From CAVSMC01 sp963728935 (GTDB lineage Bacteria > Pseudomonadota > Gammaproteobacteria > Burkholderiales > Casimicrobiaceae): a stretch of 64,000 nt of DNA. A program made the translations under genes and the position numbers. The DNA is taken from the NCBI GenBank assembly GCA_963728935.1, contig CAVSMC010000001.1:3472001-3536000 (forward strand). Reading direction: 5' to 3'. Under the pieces are notes generated by a model. That model ran no database searches. It saw nothing but the letters and a program-made list of their open reading frames with translations, and had not been told where the DNA came from. Position 1 is the first letter of the stretch; every line of letters begins with the position of its first letter. Shown here piece by piece: positions 36,470 to 45,598 of the stretch.

Positions 36470-37909
36470 ATGACGCCTTTATCGTCCGCACAGGCAGTTG
36501 TGAACGATTTCGACGTGCGCGTTCGCACGCGCTTCGCGCCCAGTCCGACCGGCTTCATTCATCTCGGCAACATCCGCTCGGCGTTGTTTCCCTGGGCGTT
36601 CGCGCGCCGCCATCGCGGCAGCTTCATCTTGCGCGTCGAGGACACCGACACGCAGCGCTCGACCACCGAAGCGGTCGATGCGATTCTCGCCGCGATGGAT
36701 TGGCTCGGACTCGATTACGACGCGGGACCGTTCTATCAGATGCAGCGGATGGACCGTTATCGCGCGGTGCTCGACGACATGGTCGCGCGCGAGCTCGCGT
36801 ATCGCTGCTACACGACGCCGGAGGAGCTCGATCAGCTTCGCGCCGAGCAGATGGCGCGTGGCGAGAAGCCGCGCTACGACGGCCGTTGGCGACCGGAAAA
36901 CGCCGCCGGCCTGATGCCGCCGCCGGGTGTCGCACCGGTGATCCGCTTCAAGAACCCGGTGTCGGGCAGCGTGGTCTGGGAAGACGCGGTCAAGGGCCGC
37001 ATCGAGATCGACAACGCCGAGCTCGACGATCTGGTGATCGCGCGCGCCGACGGCACGCCGACCTACAACTTCTGCGTGGTCGTCGACGACCTCGACATGC
37101 AGATCACGCACGTGATCCGCGGCGACGATCACGTCAACAACACGCCGCGCCAGATCAACATCATCCGCGCGCTCGGTGCCGAGCCGCCGGTGTTCGCGCA
37201 TCTGCCGACGGTGCTCACGCCCGAAGGCGACAAGCTCTCCAAGCGTCACGGCGCGAAGAGCGTGCTGCAGTATCGCGACGAAGGCTATCTGCCCGAGGCG
37301 ATCGTCAACTACCTCGCGCGGCTTGGCTGGGCGCACGGCGATGACGAGATCTTCAGCCGCCGGCAGCTCGTCGAGTGGTTCGATCTCGAAGGACTGTCGT
37401 CGTCGCCGGGGCGGTTCGATCCCGACAAGCTGCGCTGGGTGAATCAGGAGCATCTGAAGCTACTCCCGGAGGACGAGCTCGGACGCCGCTTCGTGCCCTA
37501 TCTGCGTGCAGTGGGACTCGACCCCGATCGCGGGCCGGCGCCCGGCGCCGTCGCGGGGCTGCTGCGCGAACGCGTCTCGACGCTCGTCGAGATGACGGAC
37601 GCCGCGAGATATTTCTACGACACGCCGAAGAACGTGGCGGAAATGCTTCGCGAGCGCGTGACCGACGCCGTGCGTCCGGCGTTGTGGCAGCTCCTCAGCG
37701 TCTTCGCGAAGACGGACTGGACGCCGCCATCGATCCATTCCGCGATCCGAACGGTGGCGAGCGCGAACAAGCTCAAGCCGCCGCAACTGATGATGGCGAT
37801 TCGCGCACTCGTCACCGGTCAGCCGCAGACACCGGCCATCGACGCCGTGCTGGCGGTGCTCGGGCGCGATCGTGCGTGCGAGAGAATCGAAACGGGATTG
37901 TCACTTTAA
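36470..37909 (+). CDS. gltX: Glutamyl-tRNA synthetase
   Basis: 479 residues. The class I HIGH-type motif is in APSPTGFIHLGN (HLGN at 31-34) and the KMSKS-type motif is DKLSKRH. LRVEDTDTQRS and the C-terminal anticodon-binding helical domain are as in bacterial GluRS. It charges tRNA-Glu. ATG 36470 is used; GTG 36500 would give a shorter and equally normal N-terminus, NDFDVRVRTRF. A palindromic repeat lies downstream and may end its transcript. Confidence 0.96.
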   Translation: MTPLSSAQAVVNDFDVRVRTRFAPSPTGFIHLGNIRSALFPWAFARRHRGSFILRVEDTDTQRSTTEAVDAILAAMDWLGLDYDAGPFYQMQRMDRYRAVLDDMVARELAYRCYTTPEELDQLRAEQMARGEKPRYDGRWRPENAAGLMPPPGVAPVIRFKNPVSGSVVWEDAVKGRIEIDNAELDDLVIARADGTPTYNFCVVVDDLDMQITHVIRGDDHVNNTPRQINIIRALGAEPPVFAHLPTVLTPEGDKLSKRHGAKSVLQYRDEGYLPEAIVNYLARLGWAHGDDEIFSRRQLVEWFDLEGLSSSPGRFDPDKLRWVNQEHLKLLPEDELGRRFVPYLRAVGLDPDRGPAPGAVAGLLRERVSTLVEMTDAARYFYDTPKNVAEMLRERVTDAVRPALWQLLSVFAKTDWTPPSIHSAIRTVASANKLKPPQLMMAIRALVTGQPQTPAIDAVLAVLGRDRACERIETGLSL

Positions 37910-37933
37910 CGCACGAATCGACGCGTGTCGCGC

Positions 37934-37962
37934 TTGGTCGGCGTCGGCCGTTCCGGTAAAAT
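37934..37962 (+). promoter_or_regulatory. Likely pyrG promoter
   Basis: TTGGTC (37934-37939), a 17-bp spacer and TAAAAT (37957-37962). A start near 37970 would give a pyrG leader of about 170 nt that contains the whole palindromic repeat at 37992-38123. Confidence 0.55.
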
Positions 37963-37991
37963 ACGAATTTCACAGAACAGGGTGCCACATC

Positions 37992-38123
37992 AAAAGTAGG
38001 GTCACGAAAAAGTAGGGTCAGACTCGACTTTTCGTGCAGCGGTCGAGCAAGCCGCGACAGCGATGAAAAGTCGAGTCTGACCCTACTTTTTCCCTCCTTT
38101 TCCGAGCTCTGACCCTATTTTCG
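37992..38123. repeat. Dispersed palindromic repeat, locus A (pyrG leader)
   Basis: A 26-bp unit at 38007-38032 (core GTAGGGTCAG-ACTCGAC flanked by A and T runs) has a perfect reverse complement at 38066-38091, with a 33-nt loop. A partial forward unit (37992-38004) and a degenerate reverse unit (about 38104-38123) flank it. The same core recurs at 42407-42586 and 61891-61977. It resembles REP/BIME-type elements; no RAYT transposase is in the window. The T-rich ends could make it a bidirectional terminator. Confidence 0.9.
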
Positions 38124-38140
38124 AAACGGCTGTGCCGAAG

Positions 38141-39826
38141 ATGCCCAAGTTCGTGTTCGTCACCGGCGGCGTGGTTTCCTCGCTGGGCAAGGGAATCGCC
38201 GCCGCGTCGCTCGCCGCCGTCCTCGCTTCCCGCGGCGTCAAAGTCACCAACATCAAGCTCGATCCGTACATCAACGTCGATCCCGGGACGATGAGTCCGT
38301 TTCAGCACGGCGAGGTGTTCGTCACCGAGGACGGCGCCGAGACGGATCTCGATCTCGGCCACTACGAGCGCTTCGTCGACGTGAAGATGGGCCGGCGCAA
38401 CAACTTCACGACCGGCCAGATCTACGAAAGCGTCATCCGCAAGGAGCGCCGAGGCGACTACCTGGGCGGTACCGTGCAGGTGATCCCGCACATCACCGAC
38501 GAGATCAAGAGCTGGATCACCGCCGGCGCCGGTGATGCCGAGGTCTGCGTGGTCGAAGTCGGAGGCACCGTCGGCGACATCGAATCGTTGCCGTTCCTGG
38601 AGGCGATCCGGCAGATGGGCATCACGCTCGGACGCGACAATGTCTGCTACATCCATCTGACGCTCGTGCCGTACATCCCGACGGCGGGCGAGATGAAGAC
38701 GAAGCCGACGCAGCACTCGGTGAAGGAGCTGCGCGAGATCGGTATCCAGCCCGACATCGTGCTCTGCCGCGCCGATCGGCCGATTCCCGACGGCGACCGC
38801 CGCAAGATCGCTCTGTTCACCAACGTCGCGCCCGACGCCGTCATTCCCGCGCTCGATACCGACTCGATCTACAAGATTCCGGCGGCGCTGTCGTCGGAAG
38901 GGCTCGACGAAATCGTCTGCCGCAAGCTGCAGATGACGCCGCCGCCCGCCAATCTGTCGACGTGGCGCTCGCTCGTCGACGCGCTCGAGCATCCGGAGCA
39001 CGGCGTGCACATCGCGATGGTCGGCAAGTACGTCGACCTGACCGAGTCGTACAAGTCGCTGTCCGAGGCGCTGATCCACGCCGGGATGCATACGAAGAGC
39101 AAGATCCATATCCACTACGTCGACTCCGAAGCAATCGAGCGCGAAGGCGTCGACATGCTGCGCGGCATGGACGCGGTGCTCGTGCCCGGCGGCTTTGGCA
39201 AGCGCGGCGTCGAAGGCAAGATCAAGGCGATCCAGTACGCGCGCGAAAACGGCGTTCCCTATCTCGGCATCTGCCTCGGCATGCAGCTCGCGGTGATCGA
39301 GTACGCGCGTCACAAGGCCGGGTTGGCGGGCGCGAACAGCACCGAGTTCGACTCCGATACGCCACATCCGGTGGTCGCGTTGATTACCGAATGGCAGAAC
39401 CGCGACGGCTCGATCGAGCATCGCAGCGCGAGCTCGGATCTCGGCGGGACGATGCGGCTTGGCGCGCAGCCGTGCGAGGTCATTCCCGCCTCGCTTGCGC
39501 ACCGCGTGTACGGAAGTACGACGGTCGCCGAACGCCACCGCCATCGTTACGAAGTGAACAACCATTACCTTCCTCGGCTGCTCGCGGCAGGACTCGCCGT
39601 CGGCGCGCACGCCAAGAGCGCGCTCGCGGGCGACCTCGTGGAAATGATCGAGCTGCCGCAGCACCCGTGGTTTTTCGGCTGCCAGTTCCACCCCGAATTC
39701 ACGTCGAACCCGCGCCGCGGCCATCCGCTGTTCATCGGTTTCGTTCGCGCCGCGCTCGAAGCGCAGCGGCGCGCGCAGGAATCGGGGCCGATTACGGCAG
39801 TCGTCGAGCTCGTCGCATCGATCTGA
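38141..39826 (+). CDS. pyrG: CTP synthase
   Basis: 561 residues. The synthetase domain starts KFVFVTGGVVSSLGKG with the ATP P-loop and KLDPYINVDPGTM. The class I glutaminase domain has the nucleophile Cys378 in YLGICLGMQ and the His-Glu pair in FHPEF near the C-terminus. It makes CTP from UTP, ATP and glutamine. ATG 38141 is preferred over the in-frame GTG at 38132. It heads the pyrG-kdsA-eno-ftsB block. Confidence 0.97.
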   Translation: MPKFVFVTGGVVSSLGKGIAAASLAAVLASRGVKVTNIKLDPYINVDPGTMSPFQHGEVFVTEDGAETDLDLGHYERFVDVKMGRRNNFTTGQIYESVIRKERRGDYLGGTVQVIPHITDEIKSWITAGAGDAEVCVVEVGGTVGDIESLPFLEAIRQMGITLGRDNVCYIHLTLVPYIPTAGEMKTKPTQHSVKELREIGIQPDIVLCRADRPIPDGDRRKIALFTNVAPDAVIPALDTDSIYKIPAALSSEGLDEIVCRKLQMTPPPANLSTWRSLVDALEHPEHGVHIAMVGKYVDLTESYKSLSEALIHAGMHTKSKIHIHYVDSEAIEREGVDMLRGMDAVLVPGGFGKRGVEGKIKAIQYARENGVPYLGICLGMQLAVIEYARHKAGLAGANSTEFDSDTPHPVVALITEWQNRDGSIEHRSASSDLGGTMRLGAQPCEVIPASLAHRVYGSTTVAERHRHRYEVNNHYLPRLLAAGLAVGAHAKSALAGDLVEMIELPQHPWFFGCQFHPEFTSNPRRGHPLFIGFVRAALEAQRRAQESGPITAVVELVASI

Positions 39827-39877
39827 CGCAATGACGCGCTGCGCTGGCGCCGCAGACCGCACCGACGGAACGCGCCG

Positions 39878-40723
39878 ATGAAGCTCTGCGGATTCGATGC
39901 CGGGCTGGATCGGCCGATGTTCCTGATCGCCGGCCCGTGCGTCGTCGAGTCGATGCAGCTTCAGCTCGACGTCGCGGGAGAGCTCAAGTCGATCTGCGCC
40001 GGACTTGGCGTGCCGTTCATCTTCAAGTCGTCCTACGACAAGGCGAACAGGACGTCGGCGTCATCGTTTCGCGGTCCCGGTATCGACGAGGGCCTCCACG
40101 TGCTCGCCGAGGTTCGCCGGCAAATCGGCGTTCCGGTGTTGACGGACGTGCATACCGAAGCGGAGATCCCGGCGGCCGCGGAGGTCGTCGACGTTCTGCA
40201 GACGCCCGCGTTTCTCTGCCGGCAGACCGACTTCATCGTCGCCGTTGCGTCCGCCGGCAAGCCCGTCAATATCAAGAAAGGCCAGTTCCTCGCGCCGGAC
40301 GACATGCGCCACGTCGTCGCGAAGGCGAAAGCCGCGAGCGGCGCCGACAACGTCCTAGTGTGCGAGCGCGGCGCGTCGTTCGGCTATCACAACCTCGTCT
40401 CCGACATGCGCTCGCTCGCGATCATGCGCGCGACCGGATGCCCCGTCGTGTTCGACGCGACGCACTCGGTGCAGTTGCCGGGCGGCCAGGGGAGCTCGAG
40501 CGGCGGACAGCGCGAATTCGTGCCCGTGCTCGCACGCGCGGCCGTTGCCGCCGGGGTCGCCGGCGTCTTCATGGAGACGCATCCGCAACCGGACAAGGCG
40601 CTGTCCGACGGGCCGAACGCATGGCCGCTGTCGAAGATGCGCGCGCTGCTGGCGACGCTCGTCGCAATCGACGCCACCGTCAAGCGCGCCGGTTTCGCCG
40701 AGGACCAATGGCTGTCGCCATGA
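39878..40723 (+). CDS. kdsA: 3-deoxy-D-manno-octulosonate 8-phosphate synthase
   Basis: 281 residues. It condenses PEP with arabinose-5-phosphate for the Kdo of lipopolysaccharide. Seen: IAGPCVVES at 17-25, FKSSYDKANRTS, SFRGPG and DATHSVQLPGG. Cys21 in the GPC motif is the metal ligand found in the metal-dependent class; metal-independent enzymes have Asn there. It shows the cell makes LPS. It lies 51 bp after pyrG. Confidence 0.96.
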   Translation: MKLCGFDAGLDRPMFLIAGPCVVESMQLQLDVAGELKSICAGLGVPFIFKSSYDKANRTSASSFRGPGIDEGLHVLAEVRRQIGVPVLTDVHTEAEIPAAAEVVDVLQTPAFLCRQTDFIVAVASAGKPVNIKKGQFLAPDDMRHVVAKAKAASGADNVLVCERGASFGYHNLVSDMRSLAIMRATGCPVVFDATHSVQLPGGQGSSSGGQREFVPVLARAAVAAGVAGVFMETHPQPDKALSDGPNAWPLSKMRALLATLVAIDATVKRAGFAEDQWLSP

Positions 40724-40819
40724 TCGTGCGGCGCGAAACGCGGTTCCAACGCCACGCCACGACCGCCGCATAACGACTACACTTCCGATCCCCCTTCCTC
40801 CGTTACCCGATACCTGACA

Positions 40820-42103
40820 ATGAGCGCCATCGTCGACGTCATCGCCCGCGAAATCCTCGACTCACGCGGCAATCCCACCATCGAAGCCGACGTCGTGCTC
40901 GAGTCCGGCGTGTCCGGACGCGCCGCCGTTCCGTCGGGCGCATCGACCGGCTCGAAGGAGGCGATCGAGCTGCGCGACGGCGACGCCGCGCGTTACGGCG
41001 GCAAGGGCGTGCTGAAAGCCGTCGAGAACGTCAACACCGAGATCTGCGAGGCGATTATCGGTCTCGATGCGAGCGAGCAGGCGTTCATCGACAAGACGAT
41101 CATCGAGCTCGACGGCACCGACAACAAAGCGCGGCTTGGCGCGAATGCGCTTCTTGCCGTCTCGTGCGCGGTCGCGAAGGCGGCCGCCGAGGAATCGTCG
41201 CTGCCGCTTTATCGCTATCTCGGGGGCTGCGGCGAAATGCAACTGCCGGTGCCGCAGATGAATGTCATCAACGGCGGCGCGCACGCGAACAACAAGGTCG
41301 ACGTGCAGGAGTTCATGCTGGTGCCGCTCGGCGCGCCGAGCTTTCGCGAGGCGCTGCGCTACGGCGCCGAGGTGTTTCACACGCTGAAGAAGATCATCGC
41401 CTCGAAGGGGATGCCGACGAGCGTCGGCGACGAGGGCGGCTTCGCGCCGAACCTGCCGTCGAACGAGGCTGCGCTGCAGCTTCTGGTCGAGGCGATCGAC
41501 AAGGCGGGGTTCACGCCGGGCACCGACATTGCGCTCGGGCTCGATTGCGCCGCGAGCGAGTTCTACAAGGACGGCAAGTACCAGCTCGAGTCGGAGGGTC
41601 TCGCGCTCACGTCCGCCCAGTTCTGCGACATGCTCGCGAGCTGGTGCGACAAGTATCCGATCGTCAGCATCGAGGACGGCATGTCCGAGCACGACTGGGA
41701 CGGATGGAAGCTCTTGACCGAGCGGCTGGGCCGCAGCGTGCAGATCGTCGGCGACGACATCTTCGTCACCAACACGAAGATCCTGAAGCAAGGCATCCAG
41801 AAGGGCGTCGCCAACTCGATCCTGATCAAGATCAATCAAATCGGTACGCTTACCGAGACGTTCTCGGCGATCACGATGGCCACACGTGCCGGCTACACGT
41901 CGGTGATCTCGCACCGTTCCGGCGAAACGGAGGACAGCATGATCGCCGACATCGCCGTCGGCACGAACGCCGGACAGATCAAGACCGGCTCGCTGTCGCG
42001 ATCGGACCGTATCGCTAAGTACAACCAGCTGTTGCGCATCGAGGAAGACCTCGGCGACGCGGCGAGCTATCCGGGTCGCGCGGCGTTCTTCCAGCTCAAA
42101 TAG
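40820..42103 (+). CDS. eno: Enolase
   Basis: 427 residues, full length. SGVSGRAAVPSGASTG carries the mobile loop, VGDEGGFAPNL the Glu pair, SIEDGMSEHDW the Mg ligands, and ILIKINQIGT the catalytic Lys337, followed by SHRSGETED. It interconverts 2-phosphoglycerate and PEP in glycolysis and gluconeogenesis. The kdsA substrate PEP links it to its neighbour. Confidence 0.98.
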   Translation: MSAIVDVIAREILDSRGNPTIEADVVLESGVSGRAAVPSGASTGSKEAIELRDGDAARYGGKGVLKAVENVNTEICEAIIGLDASEQAFIDKTIIELDGTDNKARLGANALLAVSCAVAKAAAEESSLPLYRYLGGCGEMQLPVPQMNVINGGAHANNKVDVQEFMLVPLGAPSFREALRYGAEVFHTLKKIIASKGMPTSVGDEGGFAPNLPSNEAALQLLVEAIDKAGFTPGTDIALGLDCAASEFYKDGKYQLESEGLALTSAQFCDMLASWCDKYPIVSIEDGMSEHDWDGWKLLTERLGRSVQIVGDDIFVTNTKILKQGIQKGVANSILIKINQIGTLTETFSAITMATRAGYTSVISHRSGETEDSMIADIAVGTNAGQIKTGSLSRSDRIAKYNQLLRIEEDLGDAASYPGRAAFFQLK

Positions 42104-42105
42104 CG

Positions 42106-42402
42106 ATGCGCTGGCTCGCGCTGCTGTTCGTCGTGCTGATCGCCGCGCTGCAGTATCCGATGTGGCTCGGCAAGGGCGGATGGCTGCGCGTGCGCGAGCT
42201 CGACCGGCAGGTTACGGCGACGCGCGAAGCGAACGAAAAGCTCAAGGTACGCAACGAAGCGCTCGACGCCGACGTGCGCGACCTGAAGGCGGGCTTTGAG
42301 GCGATCGAGGAGCGCGCCCGCGGCGAGCTCGGCATGGTCCGCCAGGACGAAGTGTTCTTCCAGCTCGCGCCTGCTGCGCCGGCGCCTCCGAACGAAAAGT
42401 AG
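42106..42402 (+). CDS. ftsB: Cell division protein FtsB
   Basis: 98 residues: one N-terminal membrane helix (about 3-20) with the conserved QYPMWLGKGGW, then a coiled coil (about 27-70) and the GMVRQDEVFFQ motif. FtsB joins FtsL and FtsQ in the divisome. It starts 2 bp after eno, the usual arrangement in betaproteobacteria. Confidence 0.92.
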   Translation: MRWLALLFVVLIAALQYPMWLGKGGWLRVRELDRQVTATREANEKLKVRNEALDADVRDLKAGFEAIEERARGELGMVRQDEVFFQLAPAAPAPPNEK

Positions 42403-42406
42403 AACG

Positions 42407-42586
42407 AAAAGTAGGGTCAGACTCGACTTTTGAAAAGTAGGGTCAGACTCGACTTTTTGCGGACCGGTTCGCCCCAACGCCAACGCCTCCAAAAAGTCGC
42501 GCGGAAATTAGGGTCAGACTCGACTTTTTGCGGAGGGGTAACCACGACACTAACGCCCCAAAAAAGTCGAGTCTGACCCTAATTTC
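42407..42586. repeat. Dispersed palindromic repeat, locus B (ftsB - methyltransferase gap)
   Basis: Three forward units (42407-42431, 42433-42458, 42504-42529) and one reverse unit (42560-42586). The third unit and the reverse one share the variant GAAATTAGGG in place of AAAAGTAGGG and form a perfect stem with a ~30-nt loop. A stub of a reverse unit (AAAAAGTCG, 42491-42499) lies between the second and third. The array ends 1 bp before the GTG start of the next gene. Confidence 0.9.
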
Positions 42587-42587
42587 C

Positions 42588-43370
42588 GTGCAACGCGTCA
42601 CGTCGCGGCAAAACCCGAGAGTACGCGAAGCGGTTCGGCTGCTCGCGTCGGCGCGCGAACGGCGCAAAGCCGGACGGTGCGTGCTCGAAGGCGAGCACAC
42701 GATCGCCGCGTTCGTTGCACGGCGCGGCGCGCCGGAAACGCTGATCGTCGACGAGACTTGGCTCGATCGACCTGTTGTCCGCGCGCTCGCACAGACGAGC
42801 GGCGAGCGGACGATCGCCATTCCCCCGGCGTTGTTTGCGGAGCTCGCGACGCTGCCCGACGGGATCGGCATCGTCGCCGTCGTTCCCACCCCGCGCCCCG
42901 CGCCGGGCGCGGCCGCCGATTTTTGCGTGCTGCTCGACGACGTGCAGGATCCCGGCAATGTCGGCTCGGCGCTGCGCTCGGCGGCGGCGGCCGGCGTGAC
43001 GCAAGCGTGGCTGTCGAAGCACTGTGCGTTCGCGTGGTCGCCGAAGGTGCTGCGCGCCGCGCAGGGCGCGCATTTCCATCTCGACATTTTCGAAGACGTC
43101 GACCTCGTCGCGTGGGCCGCCGCGTTCCGCGCGAGCGGCGGGCACGTCGTGGCGACGGTAGCGCGCGGCGGCGCCGATCTCTTTCGTGCGCCGCTTTCCG
43201 GTCGGATCGCGGTCGCGATCGGAAACGAGGGCGCGGGACTGTCGCCCGCGCTCGCAAGCTCCGCGGATCTAACGGTCACGATCCCGATGCCCGGCGGCGT
43301 CGAGTCGCTCAATGCCGCGGCGGCGGCGGCGGTGTGCCTGTTCGAGTGCGTGCGGCAGCGAGGGCGCTAG
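42588..43370 (+). CDS. SpoU/TrmH family RNA 2'-O-methyltransferase
   Basis: 260 residues. After an N-terminal RNA-binding part (SRQNPRVREAVRLLASARERRKAGRCVLEGEH) come the SPOUT motifs LDDVQDPGNVGSALRSAAA, IGNEGAGLS and IPMPGGVESLNAAAAAAV. It probably methylates a ribose in tRNA or rRNA; the exact site is not readable from sequence. GTG 42588 is chosen because codons further upstream lie inside the repeat array and would translate repeat sequence. It converges with the secreted-protein gene, with a 4-bp overlap. Confidence 0.85.
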   Translation: MQRVTSRQNPRVREAVRLLASARERRKAGRCVLEGEHTIAAFVARRGAPETLIVDETWLDRPVVRALAQTSGERTIAIPPALFAELATLPDGIGIVAVVPTPRPAPGAAADFCVLLDDVQDPGNVGSALRSAAAAGVTQAWLSKHCAFAWSPKVLRAAQGAHFHLDIFEDVDLVAWAAAFRASGGHVVATVARGGADLFRAPLSGRIAVAIGNEGAGLSPALASSADLTVTIPMPGGVESLNAAAAAAVCLFECVRQRGR

Positions 43371-44149
43371 GGTAGTTGCGTCGCACCGGTCATATTGCCG
43401 CTCTCCGTGCATCCGCCCCCGTAGTCGGTGAACCAACGTGCTTCGAATCCCGTGGCGATGGGACGCAAACCGAGGATGTGCGCTCGTGCGCTGATACCGC
43501 CGACGCACATGTATGAAGCGTCCGGCACGTCGATTATGCTTCCGTATTGCACGCCCGACCCTTCCATCGTGCAGATCAATGAACCATCGGATGCGCTGAG
43601 CTGATCGATGCGCACGGTGCCGGGCGATTCGCTCTGTGTCACGATGAACTGATCGAGCTCGAAGATCGTGTCGGGGCAAGAGCCGTTCCGACGGGCGGTC
43701 AAAGCGCCGAGGTAGGTTCCCGCGACGCTCACGGGCACGAGTGTCTGTCGCTCGATCGTTTTCGCGACGTCGACGGTGTCGATCCGGTAGGTGAGCGTTC
43801 CGCGATGCGGCGATTCCGCGACGAACACGGTCGAGCCGACGACTGCCTCTGCAGGCGGAACCCAGGTTGGCGCGCCGAACCAGGTCCCGCCACTGGTCGC
43901 GAACATATTGCCCGAGAAGGTTTCGCCGATGGTTCGGGTGAGCACGGCCACGTACCAGGTCGGCGTCCCGGAGGGACCATACAGGAAGAACGTCGCGAAG
44001 ATCGTATCGCCGTTCTGGGCGAGATTGACGCCCCACCCCGATTCGATGCCGCCCGCCGCCCACCAGATGTCCGTGTAGTCGGTCGCGGCGCGCACCGGCA
44101 GCGCGGATGTAAGCGTCAGCACGATCGCAAGCAGGCGCAATGTTCGCAT
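43367..44149 (-). CDS. Secreted protein of unknown function with DxWW/SGWGVN repeat motif
   Basis: 260 residues. The signal peptide is 1-22, cut after VRAA. The mature protein begins with DIWWAAGGIESGWGVNLAQ then GDTIFATFFLYGPSG-TWYV, a motif I associate with secreted betaproteobacterial proteins of unknown role. Four Cys in the second half (GSC, LIC, YMC, GGGC) could form disulfides. No sorting tag or anchor is seen at the C-terminus. The function is not known. Confidence 0.75.
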   Translation of the reverse strand: MRTLRLLAIVLTLTSALPVRAATDYTDIWWAAGGIESGWGVNLAQNGDTIFATFFLYGPSGTPTWYVAVLTRTIGETFSGNMFATSGGTWFGAPTWVPPAEAVVGSTVFVAESPHRGTLTYRIDTVDVAKTIERQTLVPVSVAGTYLGALTARRNGSCPDTIFELDQFIVTQSESPGTVRIDQLSASDGSLICTMEGSGVQYGSIIDVPDASYMCVGGISARAHILGLRPIATGFEARWFTDYGGGCTESGNMTGATQLP

Positions 44150-44255
44150 GATTTACCTATCGATTCGGAAGGGATTTCAATCCAAGCGTACAAATTCGAT
44201 CGTTTTATGCATGCCGCATCCGCACTGCAAGGCGCGTGCCGGAACCCGCGCGTGG

Positions 44256-44699
44256 TCAGGCTTTCGGTTGGTAGAAGTTGATCACGCCCTTGACGAGCAG
44301 GATGTTGCCGTATGGACGCAACTCGCCGGTACGCACGACGGCGAACGCGTCGCGAGTGCGTTCGTAGAAGGCCTGCCGTTCGAGATGCCCGATTTCGACA
44401 TCGCCGAGTCCGCCGTTGGTGAACACCGCGGCGAAATCGGCGACGGGTTCGGGGACCGCGCCGCGATCGCCCTCGACTTGCATCGTGAGCGCCGGCGTGT
44501 TCGACGCATCGAGTGGCAGCAGCGTCAGCACGGCGGCGAGCACGTCGGGCGACGACGCGCCGGCGACGTCGATCAGTCGATGCGCGAGACTCGTGGCGGG
44601 GAAGTTGGCATCGACGATCGCGATTTCGTCGCCGTGGCCCATCGAAGCGAGTGCGTACAGAAGATCGGGCGTGAGCAGCGGGTGCAGTCCGTTGAGCAT
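44256..44699 (-). CDS. fucU: L-fucose mutarotase (RbsD/FucU family)
   Basis: 147 residues, matching FucU along its length: MLNGLHPLLTPDLLYALASM, the catalytic-His motif GHGDEI (His22), DANFPATS and the C-terminal YGNILLVKGV. It speeds interconversion of sugar anomers, L-fucose in FucU and ribose in RbsD; FucU is the closer match. It ends the minus-strand sugar-transport operon, 26 bp after the second permease. Confidence 0.88.
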   Translation of the reverse strand: MLNGLHPLLTPDLLYALASMGHGDEIAIVDANFPATSLAHRLIDVAGASSPDVLAAVLTLLPLDASNTPALTMQVEGDRGAVPEPVADFAAVFTNGGLGDVEIGHLERQAFYERTRDAFAVVRTGELRPYGNILLVKGVINFYQPKA

Positions 44700-44725
44700 G
44701 ATTTGTGGACGCGAGTCGGGAAGGT

Positions 44726-45598
44726 TCAACCGCCTTTGACGCCGCCTTGCGTGAGCCCGGCGACGATTTCCTTTTGGATCACGATGGTGAGCAGCAGCAC
44801 CGGCAGCGTGACGACGATCGCCGCGGCCGCAAGCGGTCCCCACGCGAGCTGCTCGAAGGTGAGCACATTGTAGACGGCGGCGGGCAGCGTTCGCGTCGCG
44901 CGACCGGCGAGCACCGCGCCGAACACGAAGTTGTTCCACGAGAAGATGAAGGCGAGGATCGTCCCGACGACGATGCCCGGACGCGCAAGCGGCAACGCGA
45001 CGTAGCGAAACGTCGTCCACAGCGTCGCGCCATCGATCAGCGCGGCTTCCTCGAGCTCGAGCGGCAATGTCTCGAAATAGCCGGCCATCACATAAACGAC
45101 GATCGGCACGGTGATCACGAGATGCGAGATCACGAGCGCGGTCAGCGTGTTGTTGAGGCCGAGGAACTGGAACACGGTGAAAAGAGGAATCAAGTACGAA
45201 AGCGCGGGCGTCATGCGCGCAATCAGGATCAGCACGGTGAGCTTGTGCGCCTGCGTGCGGGCGATCCCGTAGCCGGCCGGTATGCCTACGGCGAGCGCAA
45301 CGAGCGTCGCGAGGCCCGACACGACCAGACTGTTCCAGAAGTAGAGGCCCATTGCATTGTCGGCGAAGACCTGCACGAAATTGCGCAGCGTCGGCGGATC
45401 GGGAATGAACACCGGCGGGTACGCGAGATTGTCGACTTCGTTCTTGAGCGCAAGCGAAGCCATCCAAAGGAACACCAGAACCGCCGGCGAGACGATCACC
45501 GCGACCGACAACGCGAATGCGACCTTGCGCACGCGCCGCCGCATCCGCGCCCGCGCGCCGGGGGATGCGACGGCCGCTGCGGTCGCGCTCAATTCCAT
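44726..45598 (-). CDS. Sugar ABC transporter permease (MalG/UgpE type)
   Basis: 290 residues with six membrane segments. The ATPase-docking EAA loop reads EAALIDGATLWTTFRYVALPLARPG. It overlaps the other permease gene by 10 bp. With the 45589 permease and the 46529 binding protein it forms a CUT1-type sugar importer. No ATPase gene accompanies the cluster. Confidence 0.9.
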   Translation of the reverse strand: MELSATAAAVASPGARARMRRRVRKVAFALSVAVIVSPAVLVFLWMASLALKNEVDNLAYPPVFIPDPPTLRNFVQVFADNAMGLYFWNSLVVSGLATLVALAVGIPAGYGIARTQAHKLTVLILIARMTPALSYLIPLFTVFQFLGLNNTLTALVISHLVITVPIVVYVMAGYFETLPLELEEAALIDGATLWTTFRYVALPLARPGIVVGTILAFIFSWNNFVFGAVLAGRATRTLPAAVYNVLTFEQLAWGPLAAAAIVVTLPVLLLTIVIQKEIVAGLTQGGVKGG

